Shown here one piece after another: positions 32,401 through 42,830 of a DNA stretch of 64,000 bases. The stretch's first letter is position 1. The number at the start of each line of letters is the position of its first letter. This stretch comes from Hydractinia symbiolongicarpus (Eukaryota > Cnidaria > Hydrozoa > Anthoathecata > Hydractiniidae). The DNA lies in assembly GCF_029227915.1 (NCBI RefSeq), contig NC_079883.1, positions 20,398,001-20,462,000 on the forward strand, in the 5' to 3' direction. The notes under the pieces are model-generated. The model worked only from the letters and a program-made list of their open reading frames with translations. It did not search any database and was not told the origin of the DNA. A program made the translations under genes and the position numbers.

Positions 32401-35400
32401 CGGACCATGCGTACATAATCCGGCCGTCCTGTTTATAAAAAGCCGTTTTTGCAATCCGGGCAAAACATATATACAATTGTTAACCCTTCCTCATACATGG
32501 AAAATTGATGTACACAGTCGTAAAAGCAGGTCTTTCTAATATGCACAGAAATATATGCTTAAAAATTTAAATTTGTAAAGGCCTTTCAACGCACACAAAA
32601 ATTTAGGATTGCTAATTATATTTAAATCCTCAAATTTTCTCTAATGAAAGATAAATTTTTCTTTCTTCCTTTACATTTCAGTTCAACTATATGTCGAGTT
32701 GCCAAAGCAATATACCCAAATTATATCATCAAATTGAGTTGCCAAAGCAATATACCCAAATTATATCATTAAATTATACAAATTCAATACAACAAAAAAA
32801 TAAAAATAGTGGATTATAATATTGTATTTTTTTAAATATAAAGCTGAAAACGCGGTATTTGCATTGCCCTATTGCTTAAATTAAGTTACAGCCCTTCTTA
32901 CAAAAACAAAAATTCAGAATGTATTTTTATAAAATTTGCAACCTAAAAAACTAGGAAAAGCACAACTTTCTTTTTAAATTTTAGTTTCCTCAAAGGTTCT
33001 TAATAGAAGTTAAAGTGATGCAAATTAAGTATGAATGCTACTCCAGGGTTGATAATGAGGAACAGTCAGGGTGAAAACGCAGAAGGCAAAAGTTGCCACA
33101 ATGGACTAACTTTGCAGAATGTGGATGTAGTAGAGTATGCAATCCCTTCACAAATACTACAGCCTTTCATATAGTGCAGTCTGGGCACTAGTAAAGTGCT
33201 TGTACAGACAAATATGGCACAATGGTAGTGCAGCAACAAGAAAACAGTGGCTTTACTATAATAAGACTAAATTGAAAGAAGAACCCTCTTCAGAGTCATT
33301 TTCTTTAAAAAAAATATTTAAAAATTCTGAACGCATGCACGCATATTCAGCATAAAAAAAAAGTTCGCACTTCTATCATCTTTCTGCATACTCAGTTCAA
33401 AAAATCTTTAAAATCTTAAAATCTTTAAAAACAAATATCCCGCTAGTAAATTTTCGTATACATGCCTTTACGTTTGTGGTCTTTTTTTCCGAAAGCTTCC
33501 TATTGGCTCATTGCAATTTTCGGTAATGAAAAGCTGAATAAATTATGCACAAAAGGTTCCCGGATTTTTTTGTATAAATTACTGATTAGCGAATTATGAC
33601 GACAGAAAGAAAAAAATATGCATTTTTTTGAATGATTATATATAATTACAAATAATTTCATAACGACGTTATTAGAAAAAAAACCGGGAACCCTTTTGAA
33701 TTTAATTTATGCTGAATATAATGGTGCGAAAACGAGAAGTCTGCGACCACGCGCTCGGAAAAAGAAGCCATTTTAAAACGTACGGTGAAAAAAATTGGTG
33801 TGTTTATTTCATTAATTTTCTTTTTGGGAAATTACCATCTCACGAAAATAACTCCCATCAAAAAAGTCTTTCATCAAGCATTCAGAAACAAAAAAAACAT
33901 AAAAAAAATATAACAGTATTGATAAATTATAAGGGTTTTTCTGAGACTACTCATCAAGTGAGTTTTTTCCTTTACAGTAACCTTAAAAATAGATAAATCA
34001 GTCATAAAACAGCTATTGTAACACAAAATATGCAATATTTTTGGAACCACATGTTGTTTTGAGTAAAAAAATCAAAGTTTTTTAGAGCTGAATAAGAGCT
34101 TCGCAATCATATTTTTTACAACAAACAAAAATTTTACTGAGCGTAGTGTTCGACAAAATGAACTGAAAGGGTGAATTTTTGTATATAATTTTTTTTCAAT
34201 TTTTGGATTTTTTTATGGAAATATTTTATCACCACTCTAGAGATAATTTATTTGGCTTTCAGAATATATATTTGTTGATGTTAATATAGCAAGCAGAGGA
34301 GATATTTTAAATATGCTGAGTATGTACCTCAGGGGGTTACCGTATCCTTAAATGGACTGTATTCTATCCAAAAGAAACTCAAGGTTATTGAAGGGATCCC
34401 GAGGTGCTTTTACCAGTTGGATTTACTTCAAATATAGAATATTACGGCAGTTAATAAAATTTAGCTGATGTAATTTATGTAAACATTTTTACAGAGAGAA
34501 GTATTATATTTATAATAAATAAAAACTTTTAAGCAATACACTAAAAAAACATAGTTATATAAATACATAAATATTAAAGTTCAATGAAGGAAAAATGGCA
34601 TTAGATTAAATAAATTTTAGGGTTTTTTGCAATGATTTAATTTATCTGAAGTGGTGACAAACTGTTTTTAATGACGTAGTTTAAGCGCAAAAAAATGTTA
34701 ATTGATTTTTCGCTAAGAGTTTAGTGTTTGTGCATTGCCATAGGAGGCAATTGAACTATACTCTGCAAAAAACTTTTGCTTTTTATGTTGTAATATCTTC
34801 TGGTCTTTTTTTGCATGTGTGATTGCATAAGTTCTAGGGACTTCCTATTTGCAATTTTACCACAGCAAATAATTACTGACTGTATATGTTTTAAAAATTT
34901 GCACCAAATGCTGAGTGACGTTTCAAATAACAAAGGCTGGATCACTCTTAATCCTATTCCTGCTTTGGGGGAATGGGGGGATTCAACCTCACCTTGTTGA
35001 ACGTTTCTTTAATTTCACAACCTGCGTCTCGAATAAAAGTTGTTTGAAATAAAAATCATGCACAACCTGCATCTGTTTGCTTAGCTATGTGAGAGGATGT
35101 GCAGAATTAATTTAATTTTTTTAAAAAACAATTGTACAGAACTTTAAGCAGAATTGTTTATATTTTTTATTAGGAAAATAATCGTTTGTAAATAATTTGT
35201 TTCACTTTGCCACAAGAAGGCATCTGTTCTGGCTATAACAGTCAGTAATAATTAGTGTTACTTACAAAACATGTAATAGGGTCACCTGCTACTAAAAAAG
35301 ACTGGAGGTAGTTTAAAAAATGTTTAAAAAAGAAAAAGGTTGATGTTAGCCAAGAAGGCGATCAGGTAAGAAGAAGCTAGCATGGTCAATATCTTGATAA

Positions 35401-37165
35401 ATAGTATATACAAAAATTAATATTTTGGGCGAGTCAGGCCAAGCTAAAAACAAAGTATTTTTTACAGATAATGATCATATGAGTGAAGAACAATAAAAGT
35501 AACCAATCCTGAAGCGTGATCAGTATTATGACCACACAAAATTCATTTGTGACCCAGCATAATTTTTCTCAACTTAACTATTCCGTTTTTCTGGGATTTC
35601 ACCTTCCTCTGAGAGGAGGATAGTATTGGTATAACTGACTAACTAACTAACCCTGTCCCAAATGAACATCACAGATTTAAACTTCGTACCCAAGCTCCCT
35701 AAGTACTGGGAAGTCATCTTAATGACGTTTCAGGCCATAATTGGACAAAATTTGGCACAGTTAACAAAAAAAGTATGCTGAACATAATGGTGACATCATA
35801 ATTTTGATTTTTGTCACCTAAATGCCATTTTAGGCCAAAATTGGTCCAAAAAATTAAAACCACTTCACTTTTGGCCAAATTTGACACAGTTAACAAATAA
35901 AGTATGCTGAAAATGATGATAATACAAAAGTTTGATTTTTTGTCACCTAAATGTCATTTCAGGCCAAAATTTGTCCAAAAATTAAAGCTAATTTTCGACA
36001 AAAATTGGCACAATTAATAAAAAAAGTATGCTGAAAATGATAGTCACACCAAAATTTTGATTTTTTGTCAACTAAATGCTGTTAAAGATCATAAACGTTT
36101 CATCGCAAGACTTTCAACCATGAATGATAGGCTGTTTATTTTGTTAGCAATTTCTTTTAAAATGTGAGTTTATTATGACATGTTTCGTTTTGTTTGCGTT
36201 TGTTGTAAGATATGTCACTTGTGTGCTTTATCTTCAGAGCTTCATGCACCAAACCTCTTCGAATGTTTGGCACGATAACACAACAAATTAGCAGGTTGTA
36301 ATCAAATATTTTGGTAGCGAGTGGAAATTCTCAGAGCCCCCAGGGCTTCTTGTTTTATCTTGTGATGAACTTCTAGAGTCTTATATTTGTCCTTTCTTTT
36401 GCTCGGCTGCTTGTCCAATACCAATGAAGATTTTTTATTGGAGGTGATATATTATTATTGTAACATAAATTAATTTTTAAATAAATTCCCCTCTTATTAA
36501 CACCTCCCTCTAATAGACGTCCCCCTTGAGATCGAAAAAATTAAATAAACGCCCCAGGCGTTTATTAGAGGATTTATGGTATGGTACGGTTATGGATTAG
36601 AATAATTAAATCATGGCTTAATAATCAATTTTGGATCATTTTAATGATGTGGTTTATGGATTTTTTCTCACAGAAACATTGTTTGATGTTCCTAAACTAT
36701 CAGGTTTATTTGAATCAATTTTGAGCCCTATAAGCTAACAATGCCCATCGTTTAACAAAATGGACTGAAAATAACTTTGCTTTGCCTAGCCTCCATATCT
36801 TTTTTCTTGCCACACAATACCTAAGTAGAAAGAGCTTACCACTAAAAATGTAAACAAATATATTAATCTATTACTGCCTTTGCTTCATGCTTCACGAAAT
36901 GCCCCACTTGGCAAGCAATGCTACTGGGTGCTGAAACTTTGAGGGGACTATTTTTGTGCTATTTTTTAAAATAGCATACTTTATGTGAGTTGATTTAGAT
37001 AAACGGATAATAAGCTTTAAAGTCTGTTTTCATTGACTGAAGCAAAATAAATGTAGTTAATAGCTTAAATGAAAATGGCAGAAGGGACCACGTGGGCAGT
37101 TTTATTAACCTTGTTAACAATGCTCATATAAAGCTTAAAAAATAAAAGTAATACATATTTACCAT
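26414..37165 (-). CDS. MDH1: Cytosolic malate dehydrogenase, five clear exons plus inferred start exon
   Basis: NAD-dependent oxidoreductase interconverting malate and oxaloacetate in the cytosol (malate-aspartate shuttle). Clear coding exons are 31298-31396, 30578-30674, 28086-28384, 27569-27745 and 26414-26740, with GT-AG borders and matching phases. Visible features are the Rossmann loop [11 protein letters not shown], mobile-loop arginines in [22 protein letters not shown], the Asp region LDQNRA (the usual form is LDHNRA, so His is replaced by Gln beside the kept Asp and Arg) and the catalytic His in WGNHS. The ending is [11 protein letters not shown]...FLQQ. There is no mitochondrial presequence. 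The first clear exon begins at Ala2. A start exon ending ATG|GTAAAT at 37163-37165 (minus) supplies exactly one Met and gives 333 aa, the usual size. That exon is inferred, and 33835-33837 is an alternative. Confidence 0.9.
26741..27568 (-). other. MDH1 last intron
   Basis: 828-bp AT-rich intron. An open frame at 26780-27058 has no supporting features. Confidence 0.7.
28747..29334 (-). pseudogene. Acidic C-terminal fragment of Tigger-type transposase
   Basis: 195-codon minus-strand frame. The opening [20 protein letters not shown] is the standard end of the DDE domain region in Tigger/jerky proteins. A very acidic, serine-rich middle follows ([13 protein letters not shown] and [17 protein letters not shown]), then a helical C-terminus ending [12 protein letters not shown]. 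The catalytic triad is absent because the core between this and the helix-turn-helix frame is deleted. The long intact frame is notable for a dead element. It may be young, or its reading frame may be kept by chance. Confidence 0.75.
29331..29612 (-). pseudogene. CENP-B-type helix-turn-helix fragment of Tigger transposase
   Basis: 93-codon frame. The true start is likely the inner Met of [20 protein letters not shown]. It shows the psq/CENP-B N-terminal DNA-binding fold, including [17 protein letters not shown] as the recognition-helix region. It then stops (FLKP*) where a second CENP-B domain and the DDE core would be expected. Its stop overlaps the start of the next frame (ATGA at 29331-29334). 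It probably bound the terminal repeats of its element. It cannot cut DNA alone. Confidence 0.75.
30011..30169. mobile_element. Hairpin MITE of about 158 bp in MDH1 intron 2
   Basis: The left end GGGGGATTTTCACGAAGCGA pairs with the right end, reverse complement GGGGGGTTTTCACGAAGCGA. Matching continues through GAATT-rich sequence to GAGCATGCGCAGTT, so nearly the whole element folds back on itself around a loop of about 25 bp. TTAA flanks both sides (30007-30010 and 30070-range at 30170-30173), giving a TTA or TTAA target duplication of Harbinger- or piggyBac-like type. It has no coding capacity. Confidence 0.8.
31585..32480 (+). repeat. Left arm of a large inverted repeat, MDH1 intron 1
   Basis: About 0.9 kb whose reverse complement recurs at 37300-38285. 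The outer part is an array of modules of roughly 60-80 bp, each built around CATAATCAGGGCAGGC and GGCTTATGTACGACAGTCTA. The inner end contains GTACATAATCCGGCCGTCCTG and GCAATCCGGGCAAAAC. The two ends of the arm resemble each other in inverted form (GCCC.GATTATGTACG), so each arm could itself be a MITE-like element. Confidence 0.75.
32481..35570. other. MDH1 intron 1 interior
   Basis: AT-rich intronic sequence. A direct repeat of about 50 bp lies at 32690-32768 (GAGTTGCCAAAGCAATATAC twice, 43 bp apart). Open frames at 33137-33355 and 33709-33996 show no domain. No gene is called. Confidence 0.5.
35575..36345 (+). repeat. Dispersed repeat with internal 125-bp units, copy 1
   Basis: Contains at least three tandem units with period about 125-128 bp. 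Each carries AGTATGCTGAA.ATGATGGTGAC, a TTTTGATTTTTTGTCACCTA block and AGGCCAAAATT.GTCCAAAAA. A non-tandem flank ends near GAGCCCCCAGGGCTTCTTG (about 36333-36351). The reverse complement of the whole structure recurs at 55545-56390. Confidence 0.8.
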
Positions 37166-37299
37166 TGTGATATTCCAGTTAGACGATGTAAAAAATCCTG
37201 CAAGAGGTTAGTACAAAAACAGACCCTCACACAATACGTTACGTGCGCTGAACCTAGATTGCTTCTATTTATGTCGGTTTGGTTGGACAGAAAAGCGGA

Positions 37300-38285
37300 C
37301 GCTGCTTTGTTCTGCCCAGATTGCGAACGGGGCCTGTTTATAAACAGGATGGTCGGATTATGTACGCATGGCTTGATTATGTTTTTTTTTGCCCTGATTA
37401 TGTCGTGTGGTGATGGGATCTGACATAATGGCTGGCCAGGCGGGCTTGGATTGGCATTTTCTTCGAACTTTTGTGAATGAAACATTGACGAATTATTGTC
37501 ACAGAATGATGGATTTCGTGCTTTTATGTACCTGGGTAAAGTTTATTTTATTGTTTTATAATGCAAGATAGAACACCATTGAAAACTAGGCATGGGCGAA
37601 AGAAAAAAAGTATTGACGTAATTTTTCTTTGCAAGATAAAACACCATTAAAAACTAGGCATAGCGAAAAAAAAGTCTCGACGTAATTCTTAATTTCAACA
37701 TAATATACTTCGAAGGAACTAAATTTCACGGAAACTACAATCCCGGACAAAAATTATCCGAAAAACGAAAAATTGACCTTTTTGTTGAATTTTTTTTTAA
37801 AGTAGGCCGGCCTATGTTGTACATAGGTCGGCCTACTTCGATTATGTTCGTTTTATAAATCTCAAATAATATTAGACTGTCGTACATAAGCCGGCCTGTC
37901 TTGATTATGTTTGTTTTTTAAGTAACAAATGGTATAAGACTGTCGTACATAAACCGGCCTGCCCTGTCTATGTTCGTTCTATAAGTGCAAAATAATATTT
38001 TTAACTATCGTACAAAGTGCCAAATAATATAAAAAGTGTCGTACATAAACCGGCCTGCCCTGTCTATGTTCGTTCTATAAGTGCAAAATAATATTTTTAA
38101 CTATCGTACAAAGTGCCAAATAATATAAAAAGTGTCGTACATAAGCCGTCCTGCCCCGATTATGTTCGTTTTATAAGTGCCAAATAATATTTTTTACCTG
38201 TTGTACATAAGCCGGCCATTCCGATTATGTATTTTCTGCCCTGTTTATAAACTGGGCAATCTGCCGTACATAATTCGGGCAGAGC
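37300..38285 (-). repeat. Right arm of the large inverted repeat
   Basis: Inverted counterpart of 31585-32480. The outer end, read on the minus strand, starts GCCCGAATTATGTACGGCAG. The array here has more modules, including one pair that repeats nearly exactly (about 37937-38031 and 38041-38130), so the arm grew by local duplication. The proposed MDH1 start exon (37163) lies just inside this arm. Confidence 0.75.
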
Positions 38286-38387
38286 AGCCCCTCGTAATTT
38301 GCAGAACAATATCTCCGACAACAATACACTAATTCGACATTGGCGCCCCATTTTGAATTTAATACAGAGCTGACTCCGGCTATGAAA

Positions 38388-38677
38388 GGAATGAGCAAAA
38401 ACAGAAAAGGTCATACAACGAAAGGGTTTTGCAGGTCGAAAATGGTTCTTTTACACCTTTGGTGTTTTCTACACACGGTGGATTAGGGAGGGAGTGCAAG
38501 AGGTTTTATCAACGTCTTGCTGAGTTGATAGCAGATAAAAGAACGAAAATTTGCTTTTCGTTACTCCTCAGATCGGCGTTGCTATACCTGCGTGGATCTA
38601 GATCATTGCGGCGGGATGTTGACATATCTGATATCGACATGTCCTTGACCAACACAGAAATAAGGAAATCCCGATAG
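38388..38677 (+). pseudogene. Fragment of a cnidarian retroelement-type ORF
   Basis: A plus-strand frame with the opening YNERVLQVENGSFTPLVFST, then GLGRECKRFYQRLAELIADK and LLLRSALLYLRGSRS. I recognise this as a stretch that recurs next to reverse transcriptase genes in cnidarian genomes. Its function and retroelement class are unclear to me. The usual upstream polymerase is absent, so this is a scrap. The frame stays open from about 38388 to the stop at 38677. Confidence 0.55.
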
Positions 38678-38689
38678 CCGAATTAGTAT

Positions 38690-39480
38690 AGTATATACAT
38701 TATATATTTTGAGCGGCGGTTTTTTTGCTACAGAAATAGACCAAAACAAAATTATATATAATAACATGTATCAAGCGGAATAAACGGATGTGTAATTTTA
38801 TAAAATCAAGTTGAAAATAAATGTTAATATAAATAATAATAATAAAAAAAGAATTTAAGGCCGCGTTGGCCGCAATGTAATTCCGATTTATGAATATCAA
38901 TATATAATAAAGGGTTGTGGGGCGGGAACAGATCTCCTGTGCTTGCAAGCAAAAAATTATAAGTACTAGTATTATACTAGACAAGTCAGTGCAATCAAGA
39001 AAAAAATTTTTTTTAGAATGAGGTAGAGGGTGCAGAGCCCTTCTCTACTCCGTGAAACTTATAATAGAAAATCGTTAATTTATTATTAACGCATAGGTTT
39101 TTCAGCAAATGAAGACGGCATACACATTGGAAAATACATAGAAAATTCCTAAGTAAGTATTTTTCATGAATATTGTCGTTTGCCTGGCTGCGCGCTTATT
39201 TAATTTTAAACTATTATTCTGGGCGCTTATTTCGGCCGAATGATTATTTGGTCACTGGATGATTATTAAAAACTTTTGAGAATAATCATAATAGCAAATC
39301 TATTGGATATAAACATCTGAAAGTCTTTTTTTCTATCATATTAACAGCTAGTCTAGGGATGAAATATACCCACAGTTTTTCAAAAATCACGGTCAAACTC
39401 TCATTAAAAATATCATACACAATTTTACTTGTGACGTCACAACTTTTCGTCACGCCTCATTGCACAAAATTCTGCTAATA
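38690..39480. other. Spacer left of the virus-like block
   Basis: AT-rich sequence with no gene called. No clear terminal repeat of the virus-like block was found here. Confidence 0.4.
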
Positions 39481-39488
39481 ATCAACGC

Positions 39489-39779
39489 ATGCGCTGTAAC
39501 ATTCTGTCCGTTTGTTCGAGGGTCCCTCCCCCAGAGGGGGAAAAGAAGAATGGAATGCTCCCACAATGTAGACAATTTTTATCCATGGGCAATTTCAGGA
39601 TCAAGGATGACGGACAGCTGACAAAATGTTGCATCGGGTGCCTTGATGCTAGACAAGCTGATGCCTTAGCAAAAGGTCGGAAAAAATATGGTAACGGTAT
39701 AGTGTGTCCCTGTTGTAAAACCCTTACCACTTATGGCCCTGGCGTTAGTATAGGAATCAGAGAAGGAGGGGTCCAATGA
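39489..39779 (+). CDS. Zinc-binding-type ORF with CxxC pairs
   Basis: 96-codon frame. Potential zinc ligands are CCIGC (about residues 47-51) and CPCC (about residues 72-75), around a linker with KGRKKYG. The layout (TKCCIGCLDAR) resembles the start of the repeat protein at 45.3 kb (TCIKCLDEK), so the two ends of the block may carry related genes. A second short Cys-rich frame follows at once (MNEHCDDCERILDAYDD, about 39828) and stops early. The function is unknown. Nucleic-acid or protein binding is a guess from the Cys pairs. Confidence 0.4.
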   Translation: MRCNILSVCSRVPPPEGEKKNGMLPQCRQFLSMGNFRIKDDGQLTKCCIGCLDARQADALAKGRKKYGNGIVCPCCKTLTTYGPGVSIGIREGGVQ

Positions 39780-40029
39780 ACGGAGGATTAAAGACCTGGA
39801 GGATCCTCTTGATATCCTAATAAATGAATGAGCATTGTGACGACTGTGAGCGTATATTGGATGCATATGATGACAGAGGTTCGAGGGCGGAGGTTTGTGG
39901 TAAGTAGTAAAATGTTATGCTGGTACTGCTTTCACGAATATATCACATATAACGGAGGTGGCTGCGTATGTACGATGACATGTAATTCTGTGAAGTCGTT
40001 CAAAATATACAATAAACAGAACGCTGAAA

Positions 40030-40620
40030 TTTGAGAATAAGCCTGTCAAACCTAAATTATTCTACTCATTTGCTGCCACCTTCGCCGATATCGATGATAT
40101 CAATGTAGAATACCTGACAGTATCGAATCCCATGCCTGCCAATGGAGGTAAGGACAAACGATATGTGGTGGGGTACCATACGCAGGATCTCGTGGTTGCC
40201 TTGAGAGAAAAGACGCCCAAAATCTGGTCCCAGAAGGGGTGACTAAATACAACGCCTATGCATCACCGGCAATGAGCCTAGATTTCGAGGAGTATCTCGA
40301 TTGGGTTGCTAAATATCGTCAAATATGGTCAAAGGTCGAAGAGTTGATATCTGAAAAAGGACTGTTACATCAATACTAAACTCCGATACCACAAGGATAC
40401 AATTACAACTAAATTCTATGGTATGTCGGTACCCTACGATGAGCCCTGCCAAGTCAGTGCAATTTTGAGTATTTCATCGGTCTACGTACAGGGCAAAAAC
40501 CACTACCCCCAGGTACATATTACAGAATGCTGATACAAGGACTTCAAAAAAGAATGGCTGTTAAGTGGGGATTAAAAAACCATATATTTTATAGGCTTTG
40601 TAGACCTATAAAATATAATA
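40030..40620 (+). pseudogene. Interrupted ORF of the virus-like block
   Basis: The plus strand reads well for about 60 codons (LFYSFAATFADIDDINVEYL, then RYVVGYHTQDLVVALREKTP). It shifts frame near 40235 and continues with SPAMSLDFEEYLDWVAKYRQ and LISEKGLLHQY. After a further break, VSAILSISSVYVQGKNHYPQ is seen near 40450-40520. The parts clearly belong to one former gene. I associate this type of protein with the same mobile virus-like elements in cnidarians, but I do not know what it does. Confidence 0.45.
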
Positions 40621-40650
40621 CAAATTAAGGCTTATACCCGGGTAGTGATT

Positions 40651-41142
40651 CTAGGTAGTGCTTGCATATTGTACACAATGAAGTTTTTTTAAAACGCCAT
40701 TTTCCCCTTCCTCCCTACCCCTAGCGACCAGCTGGGCACGCTCCTGTTCGTTGATGCTGTTCACCACACGGTTAAAACGTTGCCTCATCTGTTCCTTTAG
40801 CAACATATACTTCTCCCTCACCCTACTAATCAGGCTATACTCGTAGTCACTAATCACACCGTTCTCCATCGCTTTTGAAATAAAATTGATAATAGAATTC
40901 AATTTAGTATCCGCAAGCAACCTTATGCCTTCATGCTTCTTACTCTTAACCCCGAGCCTTTTTGAGGCATTTCCAAAGCTTGCTTGCCCTATCCCGGCTG
41001 CAATTGTGAGCCCTCCCATGGCAATGGCCAAGGGGACCCCAAGGTCTGATGCTATTGCTTCAATACCAAGCCCGGACGTAATTACGCTCACACCAAGCAG
41101 ACCGTGATCACAAAAGCGCACCCATCTTAAATTTCTTTGCAA
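40651..41142 (-). CDS. Unknown ORF with glycine-rich hydrophobic N-terminus and helical C-terminus
   Basis: 163-codon minus-strand frame. Residues about 13-60 are Gly/Ala/Ile-rich and hydrophobic (GVSVITSGLGIEAIASDLGV and AIAMGGLTIAAGIG), possibly two membrane or membrane-active helices. The rest is charged and likely helical (YSLISRVREKYMLLKEQ). Small proteins with such hydrophobic hairpins are frequent in virus-like elements. A coding frame extends upstream toward 41300 in other frames, so the N-terminus may be broken. The function is unknown. Confidence 0.45.
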   Translation of the reverse strand: MQRNLRWVRFCDHGLLGVSVITSGLGIEAIASDLGVPLAIAMGGLTIAAGIGQASFGNASKRLGVKSKKHEGIRLLADTKLNSIINFISKAMENGVISDYEYSLISRVREKYMLLKEQMRQRFNRVVNSINEQERAQLVARGREEGENGVLKKLHCVQYASTT

Positions 41143-41344
41143 GCTTGTCCCACTCCTTTATTTCATTTCTCAGATATTGTTCAATATCATCGATTTTTTT
41201 TGAGCCTGTACACTTGGCTCTCCTCCTGCATATCGGTGCCTTGTGCGGGTGCACTCGGTAAATTTGGATACAGCTTAGCTATATCGCTCATTCTTTTGTT
41301 ATATCAGAATGCACATCGTAAGGCCGGTGAACGTGACATTTTTC

Positions 41345-42039
41345 TCATGGTGATATAGTGGAGCTTTTTAGTGGAAGGTATGTTGGGGTATCAAAACTCC
41401 AGGTCAGCATGTCCCCCCAGGCGTTCAATTCTTTGGTGGGAAGCAGGGCCAGAATTTTGGACTTTTTACCATCAAGGAGGCAATTGTCCTCATCCAATTG
41501 GGGACAAACGAGTCTCAGTCTATGGTAAATGTCGGTCATATAGTACCCATCATAGTCGCCCTTCGTATAATATTTCTTACTAGGGTCGTAGGGTAGGCTT
41601 AGGAGATCTTGTAATTGTCGATTCATCACCACTGAGTACCCATCGCTGACACGGAGCCTGTAGTAGCCACTTTTCAATACGAAAAGTTTAATCTTGTCCT
41701 CTACCTGGCTTTTCACAATAGTCGCAATATCTTCTATCCTGTATAAACCGCTGATGATTTTAATCCGAGTCACTCTCTGGTCAGGTCCACCTTACGTATG
41801 GTAAACTCTGCATTGCTATACAAATTCAGCCAACCGGGTCTAATGCTGATGGATTTTAGGGCTATACGTGTGTCCTGTCCCAGGTAGTCCTCAAAAATCG
41901 TAGGTTTATCGATGTCTGTAATATACAGTTGTTTCATCTTCTTTTGTTTTAAGAAATGAACAAATAACAATACAACCACTCTGCAAAGTATAATAGTAAC
42001 AGGGTGGAATGACCACTTGACGTAACCAATTTGGAGCAT
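41345..42039 (-). pseudogene. Possible minor capsid (penton-like) ORF, split by a frameshift
   Basis: Two minus-strand frames abut. The upstream frame (41770-42039) probably starts at an inner Met (MKQLYITDIDKPTIF). Its end overlaps the beginning of the downstream frame (41345-41773), which lacks an ATG and opens with GTG, so one gene has likely been split. Beta-rich alternation, the phrase GLYRIEDIATIVKSQV and a later LQDLLSLPYD suit a single jelly-roll minor capsid protein, as found beside the major capsid gene in Polinton-like elements. That assignment rests on pattern and context only. Confidence 0.45.
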
Positions 42040-42684
42040 CAGGACCTGTACGTGAGTACAAACTCCCCTATTTCTGTGGTATTCCCCGAATTTAGCAAGT
42101 ATGCCATCAAGGTCCTAACAACTTACCTTGATGACCCTGTTCATGTGAATTGGAAAGGGCAAGCGTTGGATTACTGGAATATCCAGGTCATTTTCGCCAC
42201 CCATTGTGCAACCACGTCCCTAGGCATCTGTACCAAACACATGACGGGCCCCGTACCCCTTATCAACAGCATTTTTAAATTTCACGTTTACTTTCATATG
42301 CGTCGTATTATGGCAAGGATGAAGGTCCCCATGCCCTTTGATGATGGGCTCTCACAGTATAAAAACCCCTATTCCACATCCGGGTATGCACAGGTATGCC
42401 GCGAATACGTTGCAGATCCTAACGGCATGTACAAACTCCGAGGTGTAATGTCGTCATTGCCAGATGGTAGATGGTGGCCGCAGGTTGATGGTGATTGGGC
42501 CAAGTTTATTATGCCCACAAGCCAAAGTCTGACGTCAGAGGGCCTGAACAAGCTAAGCGAGAGTATCATGGTTTATGTTGTGCTGTTACTCGGGTCCCAG
42601 GCAGGTGCCAAAGCATCCCTGATTGGCTTTAATGCCGACAACTACACAGCAAGGCAAATTCTAGTACAAAAATTTGAGCCATGA
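42031..42684 (+). CDS. Unknown conserved-looking ORF of the virus-like block
   Basis: 217-codon plus-strand frame, the longest intact one here. It is rich in aromatic residues. Landmarks are FDDGLSQYKNPYSTSGYAQV, PDGRWWPQVDGDWAKFIMPT and LTSEGLNKLSESI, followed by a hydrophobic VYVVLLLGSQAGAKASLIGF. There is no signal peptide. The start overlaps the minus-strand minor capsid-like gene by a few bases. The stop overlaps the next plus-strand start in ATGA (42681-42684), which suggests coupled expression. I associate this type with cnidarian virus-like elements, but the function is unknown. A structural role is possible. Confidence 0.5.
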   Translation: MEHQDLYVSTNSPISVVFPEFSKYAIKVLTTYLDDPVHVNWKGQALDYWNIQVIFATHCATTSLGICTKHMTGPVPLINSIFKFHVYFHMRRIMARMKVPMPFDDGLSQYKNPYSTSGYAQVCREYVADPNGMYKLRGVMSSLPDGRWWPQVDGDWAKFIMPTSQSLTSEGLNKLSESIMVYVVLLLGSQAGAKASLIGFNADNYTARQILVQKFEP

Positions 42685-42830
42685 TTCAGCGTCAAGAGAA
42701 TGTAAGCCATGACATTACGGAGTTCCAGAAGGTATTGCAATATGCCAGGACTCTGGTGAACTTTGCCGTAATGCATCACGTTACCATCCGATATGAATCT
42801 GCGTATAGGCAAAATTGTCGAGTACAATAA
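42681..42830 (+). CDS. Small ORF, 49 aa, coupled to the upstream gene
   Basis: The frame begins MIQRQENVSHDITEFQKVLQ and is amphipathic and helical to its end. Its ATG shares four bases (ATGA) with the stop of the previous ORF. The length, the start and the tight coupling make it credible despite its size. The function is unknown. Confidence 0.4.
   Translation: MIQRQENVSHDITEFQKVLQYARTLVNFAVMHHVTIRYESAYRQNCRVQ

Noticed and set aside
33137-33996. Two plus-strand ORFs of 72 and 95 codons in MDH1 intron 1
   Set aside because: Lysine- and serine-rich with no domain, in AT-rich intron sequence. Chance frames.
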